Shown: positions 39,431 to 64,000 of the stretch, piece by piece
Layout: the number at the start of each line of letters is the position of its first letter
Position numbering within the stretch: the first letter of the stretch is position 1
Made by a program: the position numbers and the translations under genes
The notes under the pieces: generated by a model
What the model was told of the DNA's origin: nothing
Databases searched by the model: none
Seen by the model: only the letters and a program-made list of their open reading frames with translations
Assembly: GCF_020382885.2 (NCBI RefSeq)
Contig: NC_058514.1
Location: forward strand, 5,001 to 69,000
DNA: 64,000 nt
Direction: 5' to 3'
Source of the DNA: Scatophagus argus
Lineage: Eukaryota > Chordata > Actinopteri > Scatophagidae

Positions 39431-40047
39431 TGCGTGCGTGCGTGCGTGCGTGCGTGTGTGTGTGTGCACGTCACTTGGGTGGGTTAAATGCAGAGAACAA
39501 ATTTCGTTGGAGTGAGTTCCCTCCAATGACAAAATATGTCACTTTTTAATGAAGTGAAACACTAGTTTAAGGCACACCGTTTAACAGGTTATAAACAGCT
39601 GCTGTCAGCGTGCTGGACTCTTGAACTCCCTTGCTGAAACCTTCAGAGAGACAGACTGATGACATGTTGAAGACAACAACACAAACTGAATAAAACTCTC
39701 TTTGTCACTGACAGGTGGGCTCCAGTCGACAGGTGTTGTCCATGGAGGAGTCTTTGTACAGTAGCAGAGCCTTGAGACATGAATTTGAGTCTTCTTCAGA
39801 GACAGAAAGTTTCCATGGCAGACAGGGAGTGTATACCCAGAGACGCTCTCTGCTTTCTCCTCCTCTATCATCATCATCAAACATTATCACTGGTGATCCT
39901 GAAGGAGGATCCGGACTCCACTCTGAGCCGTTTCCTGTCATAGAAAAACCAGAGGATCAACGCGAGGCAACAGAAAACATCAGACTACCTGATGTTAGAG
40001 AAAGTTTCTCAGGTGTTGATGATGGTCACAGCAGTAAACTCAAATGA
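29975..40047 (+). CDS. cdhr5: Cadherin-related family member 5 (mucin-like protocadherin type), 14 coding exons
   Basis: Exons: 29975-30041, 31505-31713, 31799-31855, 31935-32027, 32382-32468, 32546-32656, 32904-33068, 33223-33313, 34272-34378, 34481-34681, 34758-34880, 35846-35924, 36794-36987, 39715-40047; 638 aa in phase. In mammals this adhesion protein pairs with CDHR2 to link microvilli of the gut and kidney brush border. Seen: inferred signal peptide (1-23); CLGGSDIF then VREN, matching the human mature start; cadherin calcium motifs NENDNRP (about 122-128), VDADGD and LDYE; the CDHR5-like FLPC and [14 protein letters not shown]; a membrane segment at about 484-506; and a basic stop [10 protein letters not shown]. 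The mucin-like Ser/Thr/Pro repeat block of the human protein is absent. Exon 1 is the least certain part. Reading on past 36987 gives an alternative end at 37035. Confidence 0.88.
30037..31101 (-). mobile_element. Tc1/mariner transposon, internally deleted, at the cdhr5 exon 1 donor
   Basis: Terminal inverted repeats of about 215-225 bp (30039-30262 and about 30875-31099) match at roughly 90%. They are flanked by a TA duplication (30037-30038 and 31100-31101). The element is about 1.06 kb and carries only the C-terminal part of a minus-strand transposase. The right end reads CAGTCATGGCC (reverse strand). The left end reads CAGGTAAGGCC, and that change creates a splice donor. Confidence 0.9.
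30332..30574 (-). pseudogene. Tc1 transposase C-terminal fragment (80 aa)
   Basis: It contains [34 protein letters not shown] and AVGRRQK: the second Asp and the final Asp/Glu region of the Tc1 DDE domain. The DNA-binding half and first catalytic Asp are missing, so it cannot act on its own. Confidence 0.92.
33330..33560 (+). repeat. L2-type LINE 3' end in cdhr5 intron 8
   Basis: GGCAGGTTTTCCTCTCCACT, GAGTTTGGTCTCAACCTGCT and the tail ATATAAATAAACTAAATTGA match the 3' block of the L2 copy at 24836-25660. Confidence 0.8.
35395..35437 (+). repeat. Non-LTR retroelement tail in cdhr5 intron 11
   Basis: GATTTTCCCTCGGGATCAAG followed by (TATC)n. It resembles the tail sequences at 29278 and 26118 and probably marks a short, otherwise decayed insertion. 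Confidence 0.5.
37033..37554 (+). other. Possible short cdhr5 3' end by intron 13 retention
   Basis: Reading through the exon 13 donor adds 16 residues ending TQQDI with a stop at 37033-37035. An AATAAA lies at 37549-37554. Together these could form a short-tail transcript. The spliced form instead uses the 110-residue last exon ending SSKLK. Confidence 0.35.
37570..38055 (+). mobile_element. Non-autonomous DNA-transposon copy (family B) in cdhr5 intron 13
   Basis: The end reads CTTTTTTGGAATCAGGG, the reverse of the CCC-ATTCCAAAAAAGT termini of a common fish element. The inside reads CCAGATTCTCAGAATCTTTT. From about 37740 on, it aligns with 59726-60035. Confidence 0.65.
38760..39150. repeat. 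Dispersed repeat with a 16-G run
   Basis: The style of the family A repeats (GATGAACCCAAATGCAG, GAGCAGGACCAGACAGGAG). It has a poly-G run at about 38947-38962, a frequent assembly weak point. Confidence 0.35.
39231..39560 (+). mobile_element. tRNA-derived SINE in the last cdhr5 intron
   Basis: A Pol III A-box-like sequence GTGGATCAGCGG lies at 39241-39252 and a B box GGTTCGATTCC at 39286-39296. The body reads CCTTGAGCAAGGTACCTAAC, followed by a (TG)n/(CGTG)n microsatellite at 39394-39466 and a tail GGTTAAATGCAGAGAACAAA. It ends about 155 bp before the final cdhr5 exon. Confidence 0.8.
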
Positions 40048-41089
40048 AATTCAAACAAACCAATCAGAGGTGACATTACAAAAGTAGGGGGATTCATACG
40101 CTTAGATGGCGTCTCTCGTCTCTGCAGCAGCCAATCACAGACCAGAAACAAATCACTCAGCTGATTCACTGAACGTTTTGCTCGCCATTAAACAACCAAA
40201 CCAGAGTTTAAATCTTGTTTATTTTCCTTTTATTGTTGCATTTATGTTCTTGTTCATAGTGAGAAGTGAGTTTTTGAACTGCTGATTAATGTTTCCACAA
40301 ATGAAAATGTTATTTTAATTCATTTGTTCAAACAAACACAAACATGTGACTGAAGAAACAGTAAAAACAGTCATGAAATGGAACGCATCTCGGTGTATTC
40401 AGCAGTGGTAAAAATGAATAAGATGATCATTTAAAGTCTGGACAGTTTAAAAGATTAACTGATTTTCTGATCAGTCATCACTGCGTGTCCAGAGATCAAA
40501 CCTAAACTTCATGATTTTCTTTGTTGCTCTTCAATAAACTTTTGTATATCAGAAGATGTGAGAAACAACTCTGACAGGTCAGTGTGTCGTCCTGATGTCC
40601 ACTAATAGCAAGAGACAACGATGATAAGGCTCTTTAGGGCGACCAACAGCCTCCCCTGCTGGTCAAAGTGAAGAGGAGAGGAAATAAATAGTCAATGACA
40701 ATAAATTAAAGTTCAGTTTAGTTTTGACTGGTTGGGTGTGATGAAACTACTAGCGATTAGAGAAGTTAATTAGTCAGTTAATTAGTTAATTTAGTCCAGG
40801 CTAGACAGAGTTACTGGTTTGAAAATGAAAGTCTTCTGTGTGCAGGAAGGAGAGAAGGAACATGAACTACTTTAATAAAAAATATTTACAGTATCATACA
40901 GGAAGCTCCTTGTCACACCTTCACAATAAAATTATTTTACTTACTATTTCACACTGACAATAATATTTTGAACTGTTGAATGCTTTGAATACTTTGAATA
41001 GTTCATCCATAAAGAAGTCATGTCCCTTTTTGAAAACTGAAACAAGTTAGTAGCCTAGTCAAATTTTTACTTCAGTGAAGTATAAATAC

Positions 41090-41124
<35 letters not shown>

Positions 41125-41329
41125 TATTTATACCGTAGTATTTATATTTACAGTATCTGTCGGTTTGTGTCGTCATGAAGTAGCTTAAAAAGTAGCTAAT
41201 ACAGTAGCTAAAAAAAAAGGCTTTTATTTTGTCTCTGTGACAGGAAGTCGTCGTTCTCACTGATTCAGATCTGATCTCAGTTCCGTCAAACTCAACGTTT
41301 CTCACTGAAGTCTCTGAGCAGCTTCACTT
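40048..41329. other. cdhr5 3' UTR and spacer to irf5
   Basis: A candidate AATAAA lies at 40533-40538, 486 bases after the cdhr5 stop. An (AT)n microsatellite lies at about 41095-41122. No other gene is seen. Confidence 0.5.
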
Positions 41330-41445
41330 AGTGTCGGCGTTTGTTTGTCTGCTCGTTGACGTCACTGTGACGATTAAAACCCGAACCCGCGGCTGTTTAA
41401 CATATCGCGAAGCTCAGTGACGGGCAGGACCAGGACCAGAACCAG
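41330..41445 (+). promoter_or_regulatory. irf5 promoter and first non-coding exon
   Basis: A CpG-richer island in AT-rich surroundings contains a perfect CRE palindrome TGACGTCA at 41357-41364 with a half site TGACG next to it. The likely 5' non-coding exon ends at 41445 (ACCAG|GTGAGT), and the next exon begins at 42470 after ACCCATAG. Confidence 0.5.
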
Positions 41446-42519
41446 GTGAGTCCATCGTTAAAATCACTGCGCGCGCGCACACGCGAACGTTATTCGTGAA
41501 CAAGCTGAAACGTCACGACCTCCGTTTGTGTGATCGATTAAAAGATTCAGTTTGTCTGACGGTCCTGATCCGATCCCACAACTGGTCTAGTTTTTGATAT
41601 CCTGTGGCCTGTCTGAGATCTGATCCGAGATCTGATCCCATGACTGACTCGCTGACTTCCTAATATTTCTAAGGAACAAAAAACATGTTGAACTTGAAGC
41701 CAGCAGTCCGCTGCTCGACCTGAACATAAATACTGTCATGTACTTCTACACGTGAAGTATTTCATACGCTTAACACAAAGTGATGACTTCAAATCACTTC
41801 CTGTTAGAAGTGTGATCATCTACCTGAGCAGGCTGCTCGCCCACAGGTGTGTGTGTGTGATGTGTGCAAACAGGAAGTTAAACAAAATATAGATTAAAAA
41901 AAAAAAAAAAAAGATTAAAGTCACGTAATGTTGAGGGAAATATTCTTCCACCTGTTTTCCTTATCAAACTGAAAAATAAAACCAAACACCCTCAGAACTC
42001 AAGTTTCTCTCTACTGAACTGAGAGCACCTGAACTGTCTTGGTTTTGGCCAAATAAATAATCAGTTCTCAGAGCAGGGTGTGAAAATGTTCTAGACTGAT
42101 CTCAGACCAGAACTAAACTGACAACAGCTCAGCTTCTGACTATCTCTCATGGTCTTCATTGGACACTTGAATTCTGACATCTCTGACATCAAGCTGGACT
42201 AATAATCAGAATGTGCATTATAATGTCATTATAATGTCATTTATTACATGAAAACGTTTTCTGTTCATATTAAGAAATTTGCTGTTGTGTTTTTTTCATT
42301 TCTGAAATAATTTCAGGACATTTTGTCTGTCTGTTTTCCATTCTTTTTTTATGCTTTTATTGTGAAGAACTTTGTAGTTTTTGATTTAAAAAGTAGCATA
42401 ACGAACCCTCCCCTCCTGTGGTTGATTAAGAGTTCAGTCACCCAAGCCTGTTCTTCTATTCACCCATAGGTCTCACTCTCCTACCAGTCCTCGTCCCAGT
42501 GATCCCAGTCCCCCTCAGC

Positions 42520-45500
42520 ATGAGCATCCAGCCGCGGAGGATCCGTCTGAAGCCCTGGTTGTTGGCTCAGGTGAACAGCGGCAGGTATCCTGGTCTGCAG
42601 TGGCTCAGTCCAGACCATCGACTGTTCCAGATCCCCTGGAAACATGCTACACGCCACACACCAACATCAGATGAGGAAAACACCATCTTCAAGGTTAGAT
42701 TAACCCATAAAGAGCCCAAGTCTGTCTGAAAGGTTCTCAAATTAAGATGACTTCATGAAAATGATTGTTACATTAAGGCAAGAAAAGCATTAAGTGCAGG
42801 CCTACAAACGTACTGTACACATTGTTCTTTAGGTTTAACAGTGCTGAATTAAAAATGTCATCTGGCCAAAAACATCTCACATTTTACAAGATGGTTCACA
42901 TGTTGATTATGTTCTGATAACTCAGTTAACATGTGGTAAGTTGATTGTTTTCGTGAACGGTTGAATGGTTCTCCAGTTTAAATGTTGTTGCTGTGAGGAT
43001 CTGAGGACAGTCCAGTGGATCCTGTCTTCACGGGTATAAGAAAGGAAGACCTGAAGCACCTTTAGGTAGGCTTACCGGCTGTAGAACTCAAACTGCTCTT
43101 CTCATGGCGCCACTGAGATCCTTCGTCATTTTACTCAGTAGGAAACCGTTTCAGTTAACTTCAGTGTTGAGTAAATCGACTGTTTTCACAGAAATGTTTC
43201 TGTGACGCAGCTGTTTCTTCAGACCAGCATGCTAAATTGCCATCACATGATCACAAGAGAGGTTCAGGTTTAAAAAGAGGACTCATTGTTTTAACTGTTC
43301 CAATTTTTAACCTTTGAGAACTTGAAGGATGCTGGTGCATTTTTAAACTTCATCTGTGATTGTGATTAAGTCCTTCAGTTCAAACAGGTCATTGTCAAAT
43401 GAATGGAAGCAAGTATAAAGTCATGAAGAAAAAGGAAATGTGTGACTTCCTCTACTTCCTGCATTTGGGCCTCACACTTTCATAAAACTGACTTCAAATG
43501 TGCTGATTGGCTCCTCACTGAGCTTTACTGCTGATGATGTCGCTTCCTCTTTCACTGCTTCTGCTTTTTCTCTCCTCACTTGGTTCTGACACCATCAGTT
43601 TGACATGTGAAACTACAAGTTTTACTTCAGACCAATCAGTCAGAGCGAATGACAATCATCTTATTACAATCCAAATTTCTGCTGAGCCATGGAAATTCCA
43701 ACCCACAGGACCCGAATCTGCCTCAACGTTAAAACCACTGACATGACCAATCAGTTAAATTACCATAAACTTTGTCCAAGGACACCGCTGACCTTACGAT
43801 TAACGGATGCCTCCTGAGCTACATTATGTTACATTACATTGTGTTGTTTTTAAAAGTGCCATCTTTTCCAGGTGCAGACTGCAGTCTAACTGAAAAGTTC
43901 ATGTAATTGAGAGTATAAATCATCCTGTGTCTTCCAGGCATGGGCTCTGGAGACAGGTAAATATCAGGAAGGTGTGGATGAACCGGACCCTGCCAAGTGG
44001 AAAGCAAACCTTCGTTGTGCTCTGAACAAAAGCAGAGAGTTTCAGCTGAAATATGATGGCACTAAAGAGACTCCAGTCCAACCATACAAAATCTATGAGG
44101 TCTGTGAGCACCCTGGGAACCCAGGTGAGGACTTGGACCTCTGAAGATGTCCAAAAATTTTTATACTAACACATCTGATAGTCATGTAGTTTATTTTGTA
44201 TCAACAAGGTTTTATACATGCTAATATTAGAGCTGCATATATGAGCCCTGTCAGGTGTAGAGGACCGAAGTGGTCAAATAGTCACTTCTGACAGAGAAAC
44301 TTTAAAAAGAAACTGTAAAATATTTAGCTCTAAACAGATGCCAAAGTGTGAAGTCAGAAAACTAAATTGTTAAAATGCTCAAACAAAGAATTTTAACTAC
44401 ATGAAATGAAGGTGAAATGTTCTGACATTTATCATTGTGTTTTTAGAAAATATGAACTCATATAAAGAGTTTTTTATTATATTAAACCCTCCTTTTAAGT
44501 TCCTGGAAACTGATTTGGTATTTCACACTTGAACTCATGGATAAAAGCCAAATTGGTCCTTTTCTGTTTCAGATGCTGCTGATGATGATGATGAGGAGGA
44601 GGAGGTGAGGAATAAAATGTGTAAAAATACAAACTGGGACTCATATTTTTATCACCTGACTGACCAGAAAACAAAAATCTGTTTCATTCACAGATGCCAA
44701 ATCTGATGGAGCTCACAATCAGTAAGTAAAACGTTTTGTTCACTTTGAGTGGAAAAAGAAACTACTGGAGGAACTTATTTTGGGTCTTCTTGGGTGTTAA
44801 CCATGTTCTATAAACATATCTGCGACATTGAAGAGGAACAGAGCAGCTGATACTGACTTTAACTTTTCTGTAACTACGTTTAAAAACTTCTCAGACCCCA
44901 AGATCAGTGACCTACCCTCCTTCAGCTCCTTCCCAGCTCCTTCAGAGGTCAGTCAATTCAGTCTGTCCACCAATGGGACATTTGGACCTTCACATGTGAT
45001 CCCGATACCTCTCATCCCAGAAAGAATTGTCCCCATGACCTCTGACCTCCATGCTCAGGGTCAAATGGTGGATCAGGGGGTCTACGTTCATCCTGCAGGA
45101 CCTTCTAACGGACTCCATGCTGCCTCTGCTCCCTCCGGGTCAGCCCTGATGGAGGCCAGTAGCATGGGGGCCATCCAGAACCAGGGGGACCCCCAGAACC
45201 CCCAACCCTGCAAGTATGACCTGCTGAGCAGCGTCCCACGTGAGTACAACCTCTGGTCTGTCATGGTGTTTAGTTCTTGTTGGGACAAGACAGAGAACTG
45301 TTGGATTCTTGACAGTATGTTAGGCTCACCCAGCTCACGGTTCATATAGCTGGATCTCATCCACAGACGGACTCAGAATGACCCTTCATCAGGTAGGTTT
45401 AGGTGAAAGTCTAGGGTCCCAATTGTTGAATCTCCAATAAAGGTTTTTTTCAAGTTACAGGACAGCCTTTTCTCTTGTCCACGAGCCTTCAATGTTTGGT

Positions 45501-46702
45501 TATCTGAATGTGTCACAGTGATGGCAGCAGCAGATTAACAGGATAGGGATAAACTCGTTTATTTGTCCTTTAGTTCAACATCAGTTAACTCAGCAGTGTT
45601 GCTGCACTTTAAAAGCCTGTTACTAAATTAATTAATTTCTGTTTATTTAAACTTTGCCAACATTTTAATGTTTTTTATTGTGTAAAAGGTCCTGGTTTGT
45701 TGCCACAGATCCAGATATAATAACTGTCCTCTGTGATGCTGCAGTTACAGATCTGGACCTGAAGTTCCAGTATCGAGGCCGGACTATGGGCTCTCTGACG
45801 GTCAGTAACCTGCAGGGCTGCCGGTTGTACTATGGACACCTGGAGCCAACACCAGAGCAGGTGGACCTGTTTGGACCTGTCACCCTGCAGCAGGTCCTGT
45901 TCCCAGGGACATCCGAAATCCAGAACCAGAAGCAGCGGTTCTATACTGAGGCACTGCTTGACGTGATGGACCGGGGTCTGATCCTGGAGATCTGGGAGCA
46001 AGACATCTATGCTGTCCGACTCTGTCAGTGTAAGGTGTTCTGGTCTGGACCAGGCATGCCTGAACAGGGTCCACCAAATCCCATGGAGAGGGAGAAGAAG
46101 GTCAGAGTGTTCAGCCTCAACGACTTTCTCCAAGGTGATGCATCAGTGATCTAAGTCTTTAGTTTCAACGGATTTGAGCCACATGCTGACATGTTCATCT
46201 GTCCGCAGGGCTGATCTTGTTCCAGAAAGGTGAAGCTCAGAACCCTCCACCCTTTGAGATATACTTCTGTTTTGGGGAGGACTGGCCCGACAAGAAACCC
46301 AAAGAGAAGAAACTCATTATGGTTCAGGTCTGTTGAAACGTGCAGCTTACAAACACTGAGAACAAACACAGATGTTTGATTGTGATTACAACAAATTGAT
46401 TTGGGTGGTCTTGAATCAAACAACCACGAGTCATGAAATTTTGAAAAATTCTGAGGTCTTAAAAAAAATCAGGTCTCATAAATAGAGGGTGACGTGGTTC
46501 TCATTGTCCTCAGGTGGTTCCTGTGGTGGCTCGGATCTTGACAGAGATGTTCTCTGGAGAACTCAGCTGGTCAACAGACAGCATCCGGCTGCAGATCTCA
46601 CATCCTGATGTGAAGGACCAGACTGTCGAGCAGTTCAAGGAGTTGCAGAGGCTCCTGCAGAGCCAAAACATCCAGGGGCCCTGGACCCCCAACATCCCCT
46701 GA
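42520..46702 (+). CDS. irf5: Interferon regulatory factor 5, 8 coding exons
   Basis: Exons: 42520-42693, 43938-44124, 44573-44604, 44694-44721, about 44847-45239, 45709-46134, 46209-46327, 46514-46702; 515 aa. IRF5 is a latent transcription factor that carries Toll-like receptor signals to the nucleus. Seen: an N-terminal DNA-binding domain with the five IRF tryptophans (W13, W28, W40, W60, W79) and [10 protein letters not shown]; an acidic stretch DDDDEEEE (about 125-131); a variable Ser/Pro-rich linker; an IRF-association domain from about 272 ([45 protein letters not shown]); and the C-terminal switch [14 protein letters not shown]. The IAD and the neighbouring tnpo3 point to irf5, not irf7. 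The exon 5 acceptor could be 44844 instead (both in phase). The stop is followed by AATAAA at 47298. Confidence 0.95.
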
Positions 46703-49476
46703 TCACCATGAATCTGACAGGGGAATCATTTATTGACAGTCCTGCCTCCTTGTGCTGCTCAGCTCCAGGACACTTATGACCCTCATGAGCACCGGAGGAT
46801 AACAGCAGTTCCACATCATGTTCGGTCCCTGTACACTCCACGTGTTTTTTATTAAACGCTGAACTAGTCCTTTAATGTCAATAATACTGTGATAGTTTCT
46901 ACAGAATTTGTCAGCTGAATGTAACAAATGAGTTAAAGAAAAGCCCCAGAACAGGACAGATAGTTTTCAACTCTTTAACTGAACTTTAGCCAAAAATCAA
47001 AATATCTTCTGCATGTTGTTCAGTGTGAACTAGAGCTTAAAGTCAGTATTGTACTTCATATCGAATGATCTTTTCATAACTCAGCTACGCTGTAAAAGAC
47101 GGAGGTCTAAGTTAGTATGAATCATCAGCAGAGGACATCTTCATCCTGACACCCGTCTGCAGCTTCGTTTTTTTTATGTCAGTATTGTTGTGATGTTTTA
47201 TCCTGACCACAAACCTCTTTGTGACCACTTGAACATGAAAGACATTGCTTTGTTTTTAAATTGGAATGTTACTCTCAGTGAGTGTATTCAGGATTTCAAT
47301 AAACACCGCTGCAGTATTCTTTCATACACCAGCTGTTGTTCTTGCATGTAGTTGTTCTATGAAGGATCCTGTTTCCAGATAGCATAACAACTTGCAGATG
47401 CATAACATTTTTTTGTTCCACTGATGAGACAACTGACATTTAACTGGTATTTAGAAAACAAAGAGTGAAAAGCAGCTCCATCAGTGCACAAGAAATGAGA
47501 TGTTCTTGGAACAACACCGTTGTGATAATGGAGGCTGACTGTTGGACGAACCTTTGTCACTATTTACTAACATTACTAGAAAGTACCTGATTAATTGAGA
47601 AAGTATGTAATGAATAGTTTACAGGAAAAACTCAAATCTGACAAATTCACACAAAATGTGCTGATCCCTTAACCTCCTTTCTTTCAGAGGACAACCCTGC
47701 AGATTTTGATTTTCTTCACTACTGCCCCAGATTTATGACAAACTTCAGGGTACAGCTTGTTCTGGAGAGAATATTCATCTTGTCAACTTAACTTTTTCAG
47801 CAGTGTTTATCAGTTAGTCTCATCTGGTCCATTTGGATCACTCGTAATTTAGTTTTTAGTATATTTAACATACTGTCTGTCTGTGAGGAATCAGAACAGA
47901 TGAGGATGGCATCAGTGTTTTGTTTGGCTCAGGCTTTCACAGAGTAATCTGGATTCACGGGTGGTTCATTAGATGACAATAAACAAAAACCAGTTTGACC
48001 AGGACTTCTTGCAGATGGGGTCTCCACCAAGTTAGAGTAAACACAAAGGACAGCGCTGTAAGGATGACATGTTCCACAGGGCACCAGAGACCTCACCTGT
48101 ATCAGATTACTGAAGTTTAGATCTGAATGAACCATAAATGACTTCCTGCAAATATTCATACTCACATTCAATTGGTTCAAGAATTCCTGCAGTCTGAAAA
48201 CACTGTAGACTAAAGGGGTTCTTAGTGGCTCTGGAACCCGTCTTCAAACCCTCACATACGCTCCTGTAAATCAACATATTTAAATTGTTTCAGTTGCTGC
48301 ACAGACCCTCCGTAAGCCTCTTGAAACATCACAGTGTGACAACTGTGGTGATCAGCCAACATCATGCAGGCCAGTTCTCATTTGTTCAGGAAGCCCGTCA
48401 GCAAACAGGACAATTTAAACACTTAACCAGATATCGCCATTTTTTTTTTATTGTTTACAACAAGGCTACATCACCGATGATGTCTCTGTCTTAGAACTCA
48501 CTCTGTCTCACTTTGTGGAAAAACAACTAAAATTAAACCAAAGTTAAAAAGGTCAAAGGTGACGCCAAATCCTTCAGCATTAGCCTCCACAGGCAGCCGC
48601 TCAGCCAAGAGCATCATGGGAAATTTTTTGGCTCCTCATATGGCACGGACAAAAAACATCACGACCAAAGTTCCAAAAATAAATCTTTTAAAAACTGTTG
48701 ACCAGGCACATCCTACGACTGATTACCGATGATGATCCAACAGGACTAATCTGCATCAGTTCACTTAGTGAACTCCTCCGAGTCCTGACCCACCCACCTG
48801 CTGGCCCCAACCCCACCACCTGACACCTGCAACAGGTGAAGTTAGGTGAGGTCGGTGGTCGGGATGGAGGACTCAGTCTGTCCAGTCAGTCCACACTCTG
48901 TTGGTCCTTCAGAGTGCTGTTTCACATTCAAAGTCCTTCCTCCATCTTCGTCTTGTCCCTTTGGATCCTCGTCTGCAGTTGCAGTTTTTTGCCGTCACCT
49001 CTGAATGTTGGCCAACATAAGATTTAACCTGAAAGAGAAATCAACAGACCCTGATTATCATCCTGTGATCGTGATTTTACAACTCTCACAGCCATCGTCA
49101 CTGAACGTTAGAGTAACCCTAGCAAAATTTGATCAATGTTATCTGGAATACACATGGTGTTATGAAATTAAATAATGTGAAAGTTGAATTCCCAATAGAC
49201 TGAGTTTATTAGGGACAGTGTTTTGAAAATGGATGTCTGTCAGGCATCAAATTCACGATATCAAACAACCGAGTGTTTTCACTAAAGCTAGAGGTTTTCA
49301 TGTGCCTGTTATCTTAGTTCAGTTCAAAACAGACAAACTTCTTTTATAGCTTTTGTTGTGGCTCCATGAAGAGATTCCCGTAGATGTGTGAACCTGGTGT
49401 TGTGTGAACCGATACTTGATGTTCTAAGAATTGTTAGCTGTGTGAACAGTTACCTGGTGTCGTGGTAAAGTCGCAG
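46703..49476. other. Convergent spacer between irf5 and tnpo3
   Basis: It holds the irf5 3' UTR (AATAAA at 47298-47303) and the tnpo3 3' UTR on the other strand (candidate TTTATT at 49205-49210 and again near 48447). No additional gene or repeat was recognised. Confidence 0.55.
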
Positions 49477-63626
<14,150 letters not shown>

Positions 63627-63800
63627 AGCTCAGGTCAAAAGCAGGAGTACGATAAGGCAAAAAAATAACCAACACGGCGGATTTTAAAGAGCCCTAAACG
63701 GTCTGTGTGTCGACCGCCATCTCGCACAGGATTCCCGCGTGCGACCACGAACCTCTCCCGACAGGAAACACAGACAGGAACATTAGTTCCGCTCTGTCAT
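63627..63800 (-). promoter_or_regulatory. tnpo3 promoter / 5' UTR with a YY1-like site
   Basis: GC-rich sequence directly upstream of the tnpo3 start. On the minus strand GCGAGATGGCGGTCG (63711-63725) resembles the AAGATGGCGGC YY1 element often found at housekeeping starts. The ATG inside it would open an 8-codon upstream frame (ending in TAG) if transcribed. Confidence 0.4.
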
Positions 63801-64000
63801 GGTGGGAAGACACCTTTCTCGATTCAAAAAATCTGAAAGTTCATTTAACAGTTTATGAACAAACACACAAAATTTCATTCAGGACATGTTAAGGTAATCT
63901 GAATTCCACAAAGTTATCCTGAAATTATAGCTAGCCTTGTTTCTTGAAAAAAACTCCATGTGAAATATCTGAAATGTGTTTGATGAATCCACGGAACACC
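63801..64000. other. Window edge, nothing recognised
   Basis: AT-rich, with no exon or repeat that I can identify. Confidence 0.4.

Noticed and set aside
39173..39532. 119-aa His/Thr-rich frames
   Set aside because: They are translations of the (TG)n microsatellite inside a SINE.
42520..46702. irf7 instead of irf5 (expected beside cdhr5 and drd4 by human order)
   Set aside because: The C-terminal half ([22 protein letters not shown]) and the convergent tnpo3 neighbour fit IRF5.

Overview
This is a vertebrate window, almost certainly a percomorph-type teleost fish. The genes are intron-rich with GT-AG splice sites. The intergenic DNA carries fish-type repeats (L2/Maui-like and Rex1-like LINEs, Tc1 elements, tRNA-derived SINEs, a Penelope-like element). 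The left edge contains telomere-type (CCCTAA)n repeats in the orientation expected at the left end of a chromosome, so the window probably starts in a subtelomere.

Layout. 1-3.2 kb: a 654-bp tandem repeat (two full units and a third broken off by a CCCTAA array), then telomeric repeats interleaved with a 37-bp unit, then the 3' end of a Penelope-like retroelement with a GIY-YIG endonuclease. 3.2-14.1 kb: gene-poor, with dispersed repeats. 14.19-20.12 kb (+): drd4, a four-exon D4-type dopamine receptor gene. 20.8-28.8 kb: repeat-rich spacer with L2 copies and a decayed Rex1-like LINE. 29.97-40.05 kb (+): cdhr5, a cadherin-related gene, with a Tc1 transposon sitting exactly at the end of its inferred first coding exon. 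41.3-46.7 kb (+): irf5, with a CRE-containing promoter. 49.48-63.63 kb (-): tnpo3, 22 coding exons, convergent with irf5.

I rebuilt the exon structure by hand from splice sites, reading phase and remembered family proteins. All four models are phase-consistent: drd4 415 aa, cdhr5 638 aa, irf5 515 aa, tnpo3 923 aa. No search was run. Order and orientation are drd4> cdhr5> irf5> <tnpo3. In human, DRD4 and CDHR5 lie near IRF7 on 11p15.5, while IRF5 and TNPO3 are neighbours on 7q32, so this window joins two human neighbourhoods.

The genes do not form a pathway: a monoamine receptor, a brush-border adhesion protein, an innate-immune transcription factor and a nuclear import receptor. The most unusual signals are the subtelomeric repeat with exon-like modules, the stepwise telomere/Penelope junction, and a transposon end that appears to supply the splice donor of cdhr5 exon 1.
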